Below, piece after piece: positions 11,001 to 20,871 of a stretch of 64,000 nt of DNA (the stretch's first letter is position 1; each line of letters begins with the position of its first letter). Location: contig CM037789.1 of NCBI GenBank assembly GCA_021229015.1, positions 43,018,377-43,082,376 on the forward strand. Direction: 5' to 3'. This DNA is from Solen grandis (taxonomy: Eukaryota > Mollusca > Bivalvia > Adapedonta > Solenidae). Both the position numbers and the translations under genes were made by a program. Under the pieces are notes generated by a model, which worked only from the letters and a program-made list of their open reading frames with translations, was not told where the DNA came from and searched no databases.

Positions 11001-14000
11001 TTAGTTTACATCCTAGCATCTGCATCTCTTCAACAATATTTATCAAGATCAGGGACAAGGATTTATGGTTGTTATCTTGGAGCCAGGCTCATTAAATTAT
11101 CCCTAAATGCCAGATTTCACGTTGTATTCTAAATACCATATTTGTTAAGTAATCTTCATCTTAACTATGAAACATTGTCTAAAATACCTCATCTAGGTTT
11201 GATTATTGCTGATATTAACCTACATGGCTATAAGGTCAGGAGTGATTGCCATTGAAATGTCAGAAACATACAGAATTTTACTGTTTACACTCTAGTGTCT
11301 TCAATATTATATAAAAAATGAGACAATTTTTATAGCCTTAATATGTATGCCAAAATTGATTGTGGCTGGTATTTTAACATTTGGTAAGGAGCAACTGGCC
11401 CTTAAATGATAAAAAGATTTTCATGTGAGGAAGCCTTCCAGCTGGCTTGTGGTAGGTTGGTGGTTCTACCCGAATGCCTCTGTGCATTTGGGGTCTTCCT
11501 CCACCTGTAATTAGCTAGACGTCGCTATGACTGAAATACTGTCAAAGCGACAGTAAACTCAAATAATCAAGTTAAATGATAAAAATGTCAGATTTCTCAT
11601 TGCTTACAAGTAGTTTGTTGAGTTATGACCCTTTCTTTGTCAGAAATTATATGAGTTTACATTTTTTACACTTAGTAATCTGCTTAATAAAATTTTATGA
11701 AATGGTGTCAGGAGAGCAATAATATTTCTTCATAGCCATCTTGTTTATGTCTTTATGGCATCGTTCACATTGGTTCAACATTTTTACACTGTATTGATAT
11801 GAACATAATGCAAGTCTGTCATCAAAGGGTGGGGGGTCATGACTATATGACAATAAAATCTATGTTCATCCTTGTGTCTTTTCCAGATCACAGGTCTGTG
11901 GCTGAATGTGCTAATGAACTAATGCGACCATTTCTGCATGAATTTCTCACCTCAGCGTATGAAGATTATGATATTGTTATATGGTGTGAGTATGACTTCC
12001 TCATTTGTCAGTTCATGTTATACACTAGTACCATGCTATACTTGCAGTACTTAGTCTTGAAAATAACTACTGTTATTTGGTTGTACATGACTGAAATGAT
12101 ATTTCATGATTATAGAACTATACCATTGCACTCAGCATTTAAGGGTACTTCCAGGAATGGTGGTCAGGTCACAGATGTGAATATAATGTGACTGAGTTTG
12201 GTATCATGACACATGTCTGTTGGGGCATATCACATATTTTCATCTCATTTGGGCATGTGTTAAAGGTGAGCTTTTTTGATCATGCTTTGTTGTTGTGTTT
12301 CGTCAATCATCATTAATTTGTCTTAAATGACTTATGCGAAGCCACTGGATGGAACTTTAAGTACAGTGGAATGGATGATTCTGTGGTGGTCTTTCATAAA
12401 TATCTGAAATAAACTTGATCTATGTAGAATTCTGGTTGCCATAGCAACCAAATGAATTATACTGAGAAAAGAAAAACACTTTTAAAAAATCTTCTTGAAC
12501 CAGTTGCCAGAATTTTATTTTATTTGTCATACATGAACCAGAAATTCGAATTTGAAAATGATGCATCCAGCCAAGTTTGCCTATGTAATCCATACAGGAA
12601 ATTTCAAAATACCTCTCCTGTGAAACCATTTGTCAGACTTTAATTTTGTACAACTCATGACCCATTAGGCTTCATCAAAAATTGCTTAATCACCTTGTGG
12701 CCCTCTTCTATGATCTTTTATTTTTTAAACATTGATGTTTCCTTTAAAAGTAAGGCTAACATAAAGTTGGAACTTGTGAAAATGAGGCTGCAACATGTTG
12801 ATCTTGTGAAAATGAGGCTACAACAGGTTGATCTTGTGAAAAATGAGGCTGCCAGGGGATCAGCTAGTTTCTTTAAATAATTATTTACAATATTAAAAAA
12901 TGACTAGCAATTTTCTAGATGTCAGAATTTAATCATACCCCCTGATTAGAGGATGGACATGTTATGCTGGACAAATCCGGGATTCAACATTAACATCCCT
13001 CATGCCCTCAAGCAATATTAATCCCTAGTTATTCTGCTGGCAAAGTCTGTAGTTCTTGGACGAAAGCTTCAGGTTAGCTTTTTCACCATTTTGTGTGAAG
13101 TTGATAAATTTAGATTTTCAATATTAATATTACCACATAGTTCAATTTTCATCAAAAAGCATCATTCTGATCTTTGGTCCATTCCTGAAGCTCAGTGAAT
13201 CAATGATAGACAGTATAAGGAGTATGACTTATGTATGACAGCTGCCACCGGTATGAAGTGGATAGAGGTGAAGATGAAGGAACTGGGGGTATCTTCCCAC
13301 ACTGCCTATAGACTGTGCTTCATGATCGACAGCTCCGCCATGATCAGTGTCCATACACCCAAATATGGAGTCATAGAGGTGAGCTGTTTTATGTCCTAAG
13401 GAACCTGGGATTTTTAATAGGAACTTGAGTTTTTATTTTTTAGCTCACATGAGCACAGCGTGCTCAAGGTGAGCTTTTCTGATCGCCTTTTGTCCGGCGT
13501 CCGTCGTCCGTCGTCCGTGCGTCCGTGCGTGCGTCCGTGCGTCCGGCGTCAACAATTGCTTCAAACAACATCTCCTCCTAAACGGCTTGGCCAATTTGAA
13601 AAATATTTTGCAGGAATGTTCCTTGGATGAAGCTCTACTAAAGTTGTATAAATGGTTCTGGTCCATTGCATAATTAGGTCACAGGAGCTAAAAATAGATT
13701 TTAAAAATGCAAACTTTGAAAATCTTCTTCTGCAAAACTGCAAGGCCTAGAGCTTAGATATTTGGTATGTAGCATCATCTTATGGGCCACTACCAAGATT
13801 GTATAAATCATAGCCCTATGGTGATAAATGACCCCGCACCAGGGGTCACTTGTTTTACATAGAGTTATATAGAAAAATCTTAAAAAATCTTCTTCTATGA
13901 ATCCATAAGGCCTAGAGCTTAGATATTTGGTATGTAGCATCATCTTATGGGCCACTACCAAGATTGTACAAATCATAGCCCTATGGTGATAAATGACCCC

Positions 14001-17000
14001 GCACCAGGGTCACTTGTTTTACATAGAGTTATATAGGAAAATCTTAAAAAATCTTCTTCCATGAATGCATAAGGCCTAGAGCTTAGATATTTGGTATGTA
14101 GCATCATCTTATGGGCCACTACCAAGATTGTATAAATCATAGCCCTATGGTGATAAATGACCCCGCACCAGGGGTCACTTGTTTTACATAGAGTTATATA
14201 GAAAAATCTTAAAAAATCTTCTTCTATGAATCCATAAGGCCTAGAGCTTAGATATTTGGTATGTAGCATCATCTTATGGGCCACTACCAAGATTGTACAA
14301 ATCATAGCCCTATGGTGATAAATGACCCCGCACCAGGGGTCACTTGTTTTACATAGAGTTATATAGAAAAATCTTAAAAAATCTTCTTCTATGAATCCAT
14401 AAGGCCTAGAGCTTAGATATTTGGTATGAAGCATCATCTTATGGGCCACTACCAAGATTGTACAAATCATAGCCCTATGGTGATAAATGACCCCGCACCA
14501 GGGGTCACTTGTTTTACATAGAGTTATATAGGAAAATCTTAAAAAATCTTCTTCCATGAATGCATAAGGCCTAGAGCTTAGATATTTGGTATGTAGCATC
14601 ATCTTATGGGCCACTACCAAGATTGTACAAATCATAGCCCATGGTGATAAATGACCCCCACCAGGGGTCACTTGTTTTACATAGAGTTAATAGGAAAATC
14701 TTAAAAAATCTTCTTCATGAATCATAAGGCCTAGAGCTAGATTTTTGGTATGTAGACATAAGGTTATTACAAAGATTTTCAAAGTCTTGGCCCTACGGTG
14801 ATAAATGACCCTGCGCCCAAGTCTTCTCTGAAACCATATGGCCCATTGCTTAGATATTTGGTGTGTAGTATTGTCAGGGGTAAAATGTTTTAGATTAAGT
14901 TATATCAGAATCCTTGTCTGTTTAAAAACCTTGACATCAGTTGAAGCAATGGTACTCAGGTGAGCGATTCAGGGCCATCATGGCCCTCTTGTTTAGTATC
15001 TAATACAATGTCTAGGACGGATCTAAACTGTTTGTACTGGCAACTTCAAAGATGATATATATATATATATTTATATATGAAATTATGATATCTTAATTAA
15101 GTACTTGGAAAAAGTGTAGCCAATGTGTATCTCAAAATCATTAAAGACTGAAGTTGTTCTACTTTTTCTTTTGACGCTTTTGAAAAAAATGAGAAAAGTG
15201 CAACAGTTGTAGAATTACTATCCACAGCCACCTTAGCATAAATTTCAGAAATGCTGTGGACGGAAGGCTAAAACTTGTCAGTATTTGATTCTTGTTTCAG
15301 ACAGCAGCTTATCCACTGACCAGTATGAATTCCCGTAAGGGAATTGTCAATAGATTTGTCCAAGAACTTTACGGATGGCTCTTGTATAGCCTTTACTTTC
15401 CTCCAGATTTTGATACCTTTCTATTGCAATTCAGGTAAAGCCACTAGGAGTTATATGGGGCAAGTTTCCACAGTGGGGTCCCCATAACACCATCATGTTC
15501 GACGACATCAGACGTAACTTCATCATGAACCCTCAAACTGGACTCAAGGTTGGCTATAGAGTCATACTCTAGTATAAATGTGTATGTGAAGTTCAGTATA
15601 ATATCAGTAACAACATATGATTTTGAAATACAAGGTTGGGGTGCACATGTCATTAGCTCGACTATTCGAAGAAATATGAGAGCTATTGAAGTCGCCCTGG
15701 CGTCGGTGTTGGCGTTGCAGCTTTTGGTTAAAGTTTTGCATGCAAGTTACTATCAATCTTATATCTCATTAACCATTTATGGTATTGACTTGAAAGTTTA
15801 TAAATATGTTCAGGGGCATCAGACAACCAAAGTAGATAACTCTTGACTGAATTTAATATGAATTATGGCCCCTTTTTTTTACTTAAAAATTTTGGTTAAA
15901 GTTTTGCATGCAATAGAAAATTTAGTTAAAGTTTTGTATGCAAGCTACTATCCAGTTTGTATCTCAATAACCATTCATGGTATTGACTTGAAAGTTTATC
16001 AATATGTTCAGGGGCATCAGACAACCAAGGTAGATAACTCTTGATGGAATATATTACAAATTATGGCCCCCTTTTAAGCTTAGAAATTTTGGTTAAAGTT
16101 TTGCATGCAAGATACTCTCATGCTTATTTCTCCGTATCCAGGCATGGGATTGATTTTAAACATCTTTAAGGATATCATACTTTCATGGTAGATAACTCTT
16201 GATAGAATATGTTACAAATTATGGTCCCTTTTTAACTTAAAGTTTTGCATGCAAGGTACTTTCATGCTAATATCTCAGTATCCAAGCATGTGATTGATTT
16301 GAAACATCTTAAATACATTTAGGGGTATCATACTATCAAGTTAGATAACTTTTGGTGGAATATATTACAAGTTATGGCCCCTTTTTTAACTTAGAAATTT
16401 TGGTTAAGGTTTTGCATGCAAGGTACTTTCATGCTTATATCTCAGAGTCCAGGCATGGGATTGATTTGAAACATCTTTAATATGTTTAGGGGTATCATAC
16501 TATAAAGGAAGATAACACTTGATGGAATATATTAAAAATTATGGCCCCCCCTTTTAACTTAGAATTTTGGTTAAATTTTTGTATTAAAGCTACTATCCAG
16601 CTTATATCTCAAAAATTGCTTGTGGAATTGAATAGAAAGTTAAGGAGTGTCTGCAGGGGCATCAGAAAACCAAGGAGGATAACTTTTGGACTGAATTTTA
16701 TGCAAAATAATTATATAATCTTTATATACCTATTTACTTACCTTCTACTGCCATCCATTCCTTCTCTAACTTGGATTTTTGGTTTAAGTTTCGCATGCAC
16801 AGTGTTATTGTGCTCATGTCTCAGTAACTAGGCATGGAATTGATTTTAGACTTCATAAAAATACTAAGGGGTATCAGATTATCAAGGTATATCATTTTCA
16901 CTATTATTATGTACAAGGTATGTGAAGGGCAAGGATCATTGAAATAGATTTCATTTGATTTACCAACAAGCATTTTGAATAGTCGAGTGTGTCTGACAGC

Positions 17001-19242
17001 TCTTGTTTTTGTTTACAGTTTGATTTTAATATCTTAACCCTTTGGTAACAAATAAAACAACAAGGACTGGATATGCATAGTCGTTGTGGTCTAGTTATCA
17101 ATATTTTAGTATCCTGGCAGATATGTGCACTTCTCAATGCAAACTAGACAGACCTACGGGCTTACATGTTTAGCATGTTAGGTTTGTCTACAAGTACATT
17201 TGTGTTGTGCACTATAAGATTTCTATATATAACACCAGTTAACATACTTCTCCACAGTCTGTAAAGCCTGGTTTGTCAGGGATCTGTCATCAACTATTTG
17301 TATGTGTCTCTTTTTTCTGCACTTGTTAATTTGATCATGCCATTAACAAACAAGTGTTCTTGATATGTTTGGAAGTATGTATGTGTGATTTTCAAGTTAC
17401 AATTCCAGCATCTGCACAAAACTGGAGGATTCTCCTATGCACCCATGTTCAGTTTTTACATTAAATAAATAAATCAGTCTGTTTTAATATTACTCATTGC
17501 ATTTGTAGACTTCATTCTTATCATTTCAAGGAGAAGTTTTCACTGGTATATACATATACACTTCAAAAAAATGCATATTAGGATATCCTGATGCTTTTGA
17601 TATATACTGGCTGTCCTATATCACACTACATGATATTACTAAATGTATGACTGTATCTAAATCTTGGCAAAATTTAAAATGTGTATAAATAGGCAAAGTA
17701 TTAAGTTTATTTGATGTTAAGCATACCAAAATAATTATATAATCTTTATATACCTATTTACTTACCTTCTACTGCCATCCATTCCATCTACCAGTATATG
17801 GCATTAAATTCAGTGTATGAAAATTGCTTCTACCTATAATTTCTAATATGATAAGCAATTTTATTTTTCAGATAAAACCATTTAAACAAGCTCATTTTAA
17901 CCGAGAGAAAGACAGAGAACTGTTGAGGCTAGGAAAATATTTAAAAGCTATAGCTCAACTTGAAGACTTTACAACTCTAAACCATAAAAAGTGGGAAAAG
18001 TAAGTTTTTAAGTGTCACCTTGATGCTTGTGATGAGCACAACATGCTCGAGGTTGTCTTTTGTGATTGTCCTTCGTCCATCGTGCAACGTGTGTCGTCAA
18101 CAATTTGGCTTGTAAATACTCTAGCGGCCATATTTTTGGCCCAATCTTCATGGAACTTGGTCTGAATGTTTTCATGAAATCCTGGACAAGTTTGAATTTG
18201 GGTCATGTGCCCGAAACCTGGTCGAATGTTTGTTCCATAAAATCTTTGACAAGTTTGAATTTGGGTCATGTGGTGTCAAAAATACATAGGTCAAATCTTA
18301 GAAAAACCTTGTTAACACTCTAGAGGCCACATTTTTGGCTTAATCTCCATGAAACTTGGTCAGAGTTTTTGTTTTCATGAAATCTTGGACAAGTTCCAAT
18401 TTGAGTCATTTTTCCCAATTTGAAAGGAATTGACAAGTTTAATTGGGGTCAAAAATAGGTCAGAGGTCAAACTTAGAAAACCCTTTAAAATCTAAAGGCA
18501 CATTTTTGGCTATATCTTCATGAAACTTGGTCAGAATGTTTGTTTTCATTAAATCTTGGACATGTTTGAAGTTGGGTCATGTGGGGTCAAAATATAGGTC
18601 AGGAAGTCAAATCTAGAAAAACCTTGTTAACACTCTAGAGGCCACATTTTTGGCCAAATCTTCATGAAACTTGGTCGTATGTCTTTTTCCATAAAATCTT
18701 AGACAAGTTCTAAGTTGAGTCATGTGGGGTCAAAAAGTAGGTCAATTTGAAAAATGCAACGTATGTTGCACATTTATAATCAGGTGAGTGATTCAGGGCC
18801 ATCATGGCCCTCTTGTTCCAATATTTACCTCAACTCAGACCACCTCTCACTGATAATTTGTCAAGTTGTCAACCCAGCAGAGGTCACATGTGAAAAATTA
18901 TTAAGAATGTCATTAAACAGTATACAAATCAGCTTTGGTAAATCCATCACAATAATTTTGTAGTTAGTGATTTTAGAGTGGATAATTCATGGGTGTAAAA
19001 TTATCACTCACCTTGCCTAGCCCCTCCTACATTCAGATTCTTCACTAGCCCCTGCACCAATGTCACTGGCCAGGGGGAGCAGGCGAGTAGAATCCCCCCC
19101 CCCCCGGATATCCTGTATATCCATCACAAACACTTCTACCCTTTCCTTTGTATATAGGTACAGAACAAAGAGGAAGCACGGGGAGGGGGACACCAGCGAG
19201 ATGTTCAGCAATCCCAAAGTCCATGATAGTGGAGACACATGA
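4845..19242 (+). CDS. UBLCP1: Ubiquitin-like domain-containing CTD phosphatase 1 (whole gene, nine coding exons)
   Basis: UBLCP1 is a nuclear HAD-type Ser/Thr phosphatase that docks on the 19S proteasome (Rpn1) through its ubiquitin-like domain and lowers nuclear proteasome activity. Coding exons are 4845-5007, 7694-7785, 8529-8614, 9359-9474, 11887-11985, 13242-13378, 15435-15548, 17872-17999 and 19158-19242. All junctions are GT-AG and in phase, summing to 1020 nt, or 339 residues. The ubiquitin-like fold spans ~6-80 and the FCP/SCP-like phosphatase ~115-320. DIDYT at 146-150 is the DxDxT catalytic signature, and MFDDIRRN at 252-259 holds the C-terminal acidic pair. The human protein, as recalled, is 318 residues; the extra length is mostly a C-terminal tail. 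Introns are packed with repeats. Identification is very secure. Confidence 0.97.
5155..7135. repeat. Pair of direct repeats (about 5155-5305 and 6990-7130) flanking a degraded insert
   Basis: Both copies contain GCAGTGATACTTA, TGGTTCCTA, GGGTCC/TTCCTGG/TA, and TTTGGTTTATTGCTG in the same order, at roughly 75-80% identity by eye. The 1.7 kb between them includes a G+C-richer block (5460-5900) with open but unrecognised frames on both strands, and a separate hAT-like insertion. It may be a degraded LTR element or a local duplication. Confidence 0.5.
6443..6821. mobile_element. Non-autonomous hAT-like element with 5-bp target duplication
   Basis: Ends CAGGGCCTTTTTT and AAAAAGGCCCTG are inverted copies. 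ATCAG flanks on both sides (6438-6442 and 6822-6826). The 379-bp interior has no coding potential. Confidence 0.8.
7694..7785 (+). CDS. UBLCP1: UBLCP1 exon 2
   Basis: Residues 55-85: the second half of the ubiquitin-like domain, ending in [12 protein letters not shown], a stretch nearly invariant in UBLCP1. Acceptor TATATATAG, donor GTATGT. Confidence 0.95.
7786..8528. other. UBLCP1 intron 2, nothing identified
   Basis: AT-rich unique-looking sequence with a short poly-A run near 7842-7856. No repeat family or exon recognised. Confidence 0.6.
8529..8614 (+). CDS. UBLCP1: UBLCP1 exon 3
   Basis: Residues 86-114: the acidic linker between the ubiquitin-like and phosphatase domains, with [11 protein letters not shown], the counterpart of the conserved [10 protein letters not shown]. 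Confidence 0.95.
9178..9215. repeat. (GA)n microsatellite
   Basis: Imperfect GA run in intron 3, about 145 bp upstream of exon 4. Confidence 0.9.
9359..9474 (+). CDS. UBLCP1: UBLCP1 exon 4 (catalytic motif)
   Basis: Residues 114-153. Contains [14 protein letters not shown]146 is the expected phospho-acceptor aspartate and D148 the general acid/base of the DxDxT motif. Confidence 0.96.
9505..11720 (+). mobile_element. Degraded elements of the GCTCACC...CTTG family (intron 4)
   Basis: Starts TAGCTCTCCTGGGCAC with an inverted partner GTGCTCATTGTGAGC. The interior matches the copies at 44105-47117 (for example AAACTTGATCCATGTAGAACT and CTCTGGTTGCCATGG). A 3'-end remnant GAGCAGTGGTACTC precedes TTGTTG near 10083-10105. 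A second, more eroded start follows at about 10115. Several copies appear to be stacked. Confidence 0.65.
11422..11571 (+). mobile_element. SINE-like fragment, second family
   Basis: GTGGTTCTACC, GGGTCTTCCTCCACCTGTAA, TAGCTAGACGTCGCTAT and GACTGAAATACTGT in order, ending in AT-rich AAATAATCAA. The same words occur reversed at about 33685-33850. The 3' tail resembles that of the SINE at 3960-4240. Confidence 0.7.
11887..11985 (+). CDS. UBLCP1: UBLCP1 exon 5
   Basis: Residues 153-185, [20 protein letters not shown] then [13 protein letters not shown]: the cap-proximal region after the catalytic loop, strongly conserved. Donor GTGAGT. Confidence 0.96.
12115..12240 (+). mobile_element. SINE fragment (first family)
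   Basis: Contains CACTCAGCATTTAAGGG, ATGTGACTGAGTTTGGTATC and ATGACACATGTCTG, matching the middle of the SINE at 38966-39280. Head and tail are missing. Confidence 0.6.
12259..12650 (+). mobile_element. Eroded copy of the GCTCACC...CTTG family (intron 5)
   Basis: Begins GGTGAGCTTTTTTGATCATG and continues with AAACTTGATCTATGTAGAAT and TCTGGTTGCCATAGCAACC, the interior of the 44105-47117 copies. Confidence 0.55.
12773..12855. repeat. 30-bp tandem repeat, 2.8 copies
   Basis: CTTGTGAAAATGAGGCTGCA and the next 10 bases repeat at 12773, 12803 and 12833 with few differences. Confidence 0.9.
13242..13378 (+). CDS. UBLCP1: UBLCP1 exon 6
   Basis: Residues 186-231, with [20 protein letters not shown] and [15 protein letters not shown], aligning to the conserved [12 protein letters not shown] and MITVHTPRRGLID of vertebrate UBLCP1. 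Confidence 0.95.
13441..14993 (+). mobile_element. Helentron-like non-autonomous element with 165-bp tandem core (intron 6)
   Basis: The 5' end GCTCACATGAGCAC pairs with TGCTCAAGGTGAGC to form a terminal hairpin. A GTCC-rich microsatellite (13489-13553) follows. The 3' end has CTCAGGTGAGC (14955-14965), the inverted copy of the 5' terminus, then stem-loop GGGCCATCATGGCCC, then TCTTGTTT. Between them lies the 165-bp array. No coding capacity is credited, although one antisense frame is open through the array. Confidence 0.75.
13742..14745. repeat. 165-bp satellite array, about six to seven copies
   Basis: AAGGCCTAGAGCTTAGATAT recurs at 13742, 13907, 14071, 14236, 14401 and 14566, and degraded at 14726, a period of 165 (once 164). 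Copies fall into two subtypes (TCTATGAATCCAT and TCCATGAATGCAT). 165 is a multiple of three, which is why a 232-codon antisense frame (13973-14671) is open; it is not a gene. Confidence 0.95.
15435..15548 (+). CDS. UBLCP1: UBLCP1 exon 7
   Basis: Residues 232-269. [11 protein letters not shown] and [20 protein letters not shown] carry the second acidic pair (D254, D255) that completes the metal-binding active site of HAD phosphatases. Confidence 0.96.
15654..17011 (+). mobile_element. Helentron-like element, GCTCGACTATTC family, copy 1 (intron 7)
   Basis: The 5' end is TTAGCTCGACTATTCGAAG. Near the 3' end GAATAGTCGAG is its inverse, followed by a GCTGTC/GACAGC-type stem (eroded here to GTCTGACAGC) and TCTTGTTTTT. 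The interior is a run of units beginning TTGGTTAAAGTTTTGCATGC about every 150-172 bp. Other copies: 35892-37203 and 40669-41622. Confidence 0.75.
16703..16761. repeat. 59-bp segment duplicated at 17727-17785
   Basis: Identical by eye to 17727-17785. The homologous position of the copy at 40669-41622 lacks it and has a short TTATGGCC stretch instead, so it is an insertion into this element. Confidence 0.9.
17727..17785. repeat. Second copy of the 59-bp duplicated segment
   Basis: Lies in intron 7 outside the element, about 1 kb from its twin and in the same orientation. Confidence 0.9.
17872..17999 (+). CDS. UBLCP1: UBLCP1 exon 8
   Basis: Residues 270-312, [20 protein letters not shown], then [20 protein letters not shown]: the conserved C-terminal helical part. 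The donor GTAAGT uses the last G of AAAAG. Confidence 0.95.
18020..18818 (+). mobile_element. Helentron-like element, GCTCACC family (intron 8)
   Basis: An eroded 5' end with GAGCACAACATGCTC is followed by GTCCTTCGTCC and then units starting CACTCTAGAGGCCACATTTT near 18119, 18315, 18489 and 18630. Ends CAGGTGAGTGATTC, stem-loop GGGCCATCATGGCCC, TCTTGTTC. Confidence 0.72.
19158..19242 (+). CDS. UBLCP1: UBLCP1 exon 9 (stop)
   Basis: Residues 312-339 and TGA. The tail [20 protein letters not shown] and seven further residues is basic then polar. It is longer than the short tail of the vertebrate protein. The acceptor TATATAG keeps frame. Confidence 0.88.
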
Positions 19243-19587
19243 CATGCCATACAGCCTAACTGGTCATCTGACTACATAATGGTACAACTGTAGTCCAATT
19301 CTTGGTCTGAAGTCATACAGTCGCCAGCTTGTGAATACATGCAGACTGGTGGCACAGCAATGGCCAGTGTCAGATGTCAAGCATGTAGTGAATCTCATGG
19401 CAAGGAATCACCAGATGCTTGTTATCACTTGTACTCTCTGTGTGTGGGCATGTCAGGAGTTGGTGATTGTCAGAAAACAGTTGAATTCAGGAATGATATG
19501 AATTTGTTAAGTTAATTGTTGTGAAATCACTGTGAGAAAGAATTGTGTCTGTGTACAAATTTAGTGTTTTAACATAAAACATTTTCT

Positions 19588-20354
19588 GCTCACCTCAATA
19601 TTTGTTGTCAGGATGAACTGTTAGGATCATATGAAGTCTGTCATCCAAATTGGTTTGATTAATCTCGTTGTTTAAACTTGATCTTTTTCTTAAGACAAAT
19701 TACTTACGGTCATGATCTCTTACTTTGGCGATAGCCAGTATTGCACAAGTTGGTTTAACTAATTATCCAAAATAACAATTAAACAGTAAAATCTGCATTT
19801 AATGTTTTCAACTATTTTATTATTATGGCAAAAATCCAACTAACAGGTCAGGTATTATAGCCATTGAATTGTCAGAAAAGAGGGAGAGAAAAGCCAGATT
19901 CACTATCTTTACATTATAGCATGGAAAGAAATGTTGAACAACTTTGGAAGCAAAATTGATGGCCATACTTTCTAAGTCAAAGTTGATAATGGCAAATATT
20001 GGACCATTTGGTCAGAAGTAATGGTCCTTAAATTATCAAAATTTGCCAGATTTCACTTTATTCTCTAGCATCTATCTGCTTATCCAGCAGGCTTCGTCAC
20101 ACTTGGAGACAGAGTATATGACCAAAAATCTAGTTCTGTTGATATGGATATCTGTATCATACCATTATCTAGAAATGTCAGATTTCACACTATACCAGCT
20201 GCATTTTTTGACCAGTCTTGATCAAATTTGGATAGTGTTCACAGCTATTATCTGTCTGCCAAGTTTAATTGTGGTTTACTTCTGACTTTTAGGTTAAGGA
20301 TGACAACTCTTTAGGAGCAGTCAGGTAAGCAAAATAGGGTCACCATGGCCCTAT
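19588..20354 (+). mobile_element. Eroded Helentron-like element (GCTCACC family)
   Basis: Starts TGCTCACCTCAATATT and ends CAGGTAAGCAAAATAGGGTC followed by stem ACCATGGCCCTATTGTG. Interior words resemble the unit core at 63481 onward. Confidence 0.55.
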
Positions 20355-20383
20355 TGTGACTTTATCCTTTTACATGTAAAAGC

Positions 20384-20871
20384 TCATGAGCTCTTGTCAT
20401 CAGCATTTGTCCATTATACTTAGTCGATAATGGCTTCTGAACATTATAAATGCCACAGTTCTGGATCTCTGTCAGAATATTTGTTACCATGATATCTCAG
20501 ATATTTGTGATGGGTTAAAAATTAGGTCACTTGGGCAAATCTTAGTAAAACTTTGTAAACACTCAAGCGGCCAAATTATTGGGTGAAACCCGACAGAATT
20601 GTCTGCATTAAATCTTGGATGGATGATTCAAAACTAGGCCATGTAGTGTCAAAAAGTAGGTAACCAGGGCAAATCTTAGATAAGCATTGTGAACATTCTA
20701 GGTGACACATTCTGGCCAAATCTTCATGTAACTTGGTTAGAATATTTGTCTGCATCAAATCTCAGGTTAGTCCAACTCTGGGTCATTTGGGGTCAAACTG
20801 TAAGACACCAGGGCAAATCCCGAGAAGCCACATCAAACTTACTCACCTGCTATCTTGACTCTTTTGTTTGT
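20384..20871 (+). mobile_element. Eroded Helentron-like element (GCTCACC family)
   Basis: Begins AGCTCATGAGCTCTTGTC, carries AACACTCAAGCGGCCAAATT and similar words of the 18020-18818 copy, and ends near CTCACCTGCTATCTTGACTC. Confidence 0.5.

Noticed and set aside
13973..14671. 232-codon antisense ORF
   Set aside because: It is the 165-bp satellite read in a frame that stays open because 165 is divisible by three; the protein is the same 55 residues repeated.
13742..14745. CRISPR array
   Set aside because: Repeats are contiguous 165-bp satellite units without spacers, in a eukaryotic intron.
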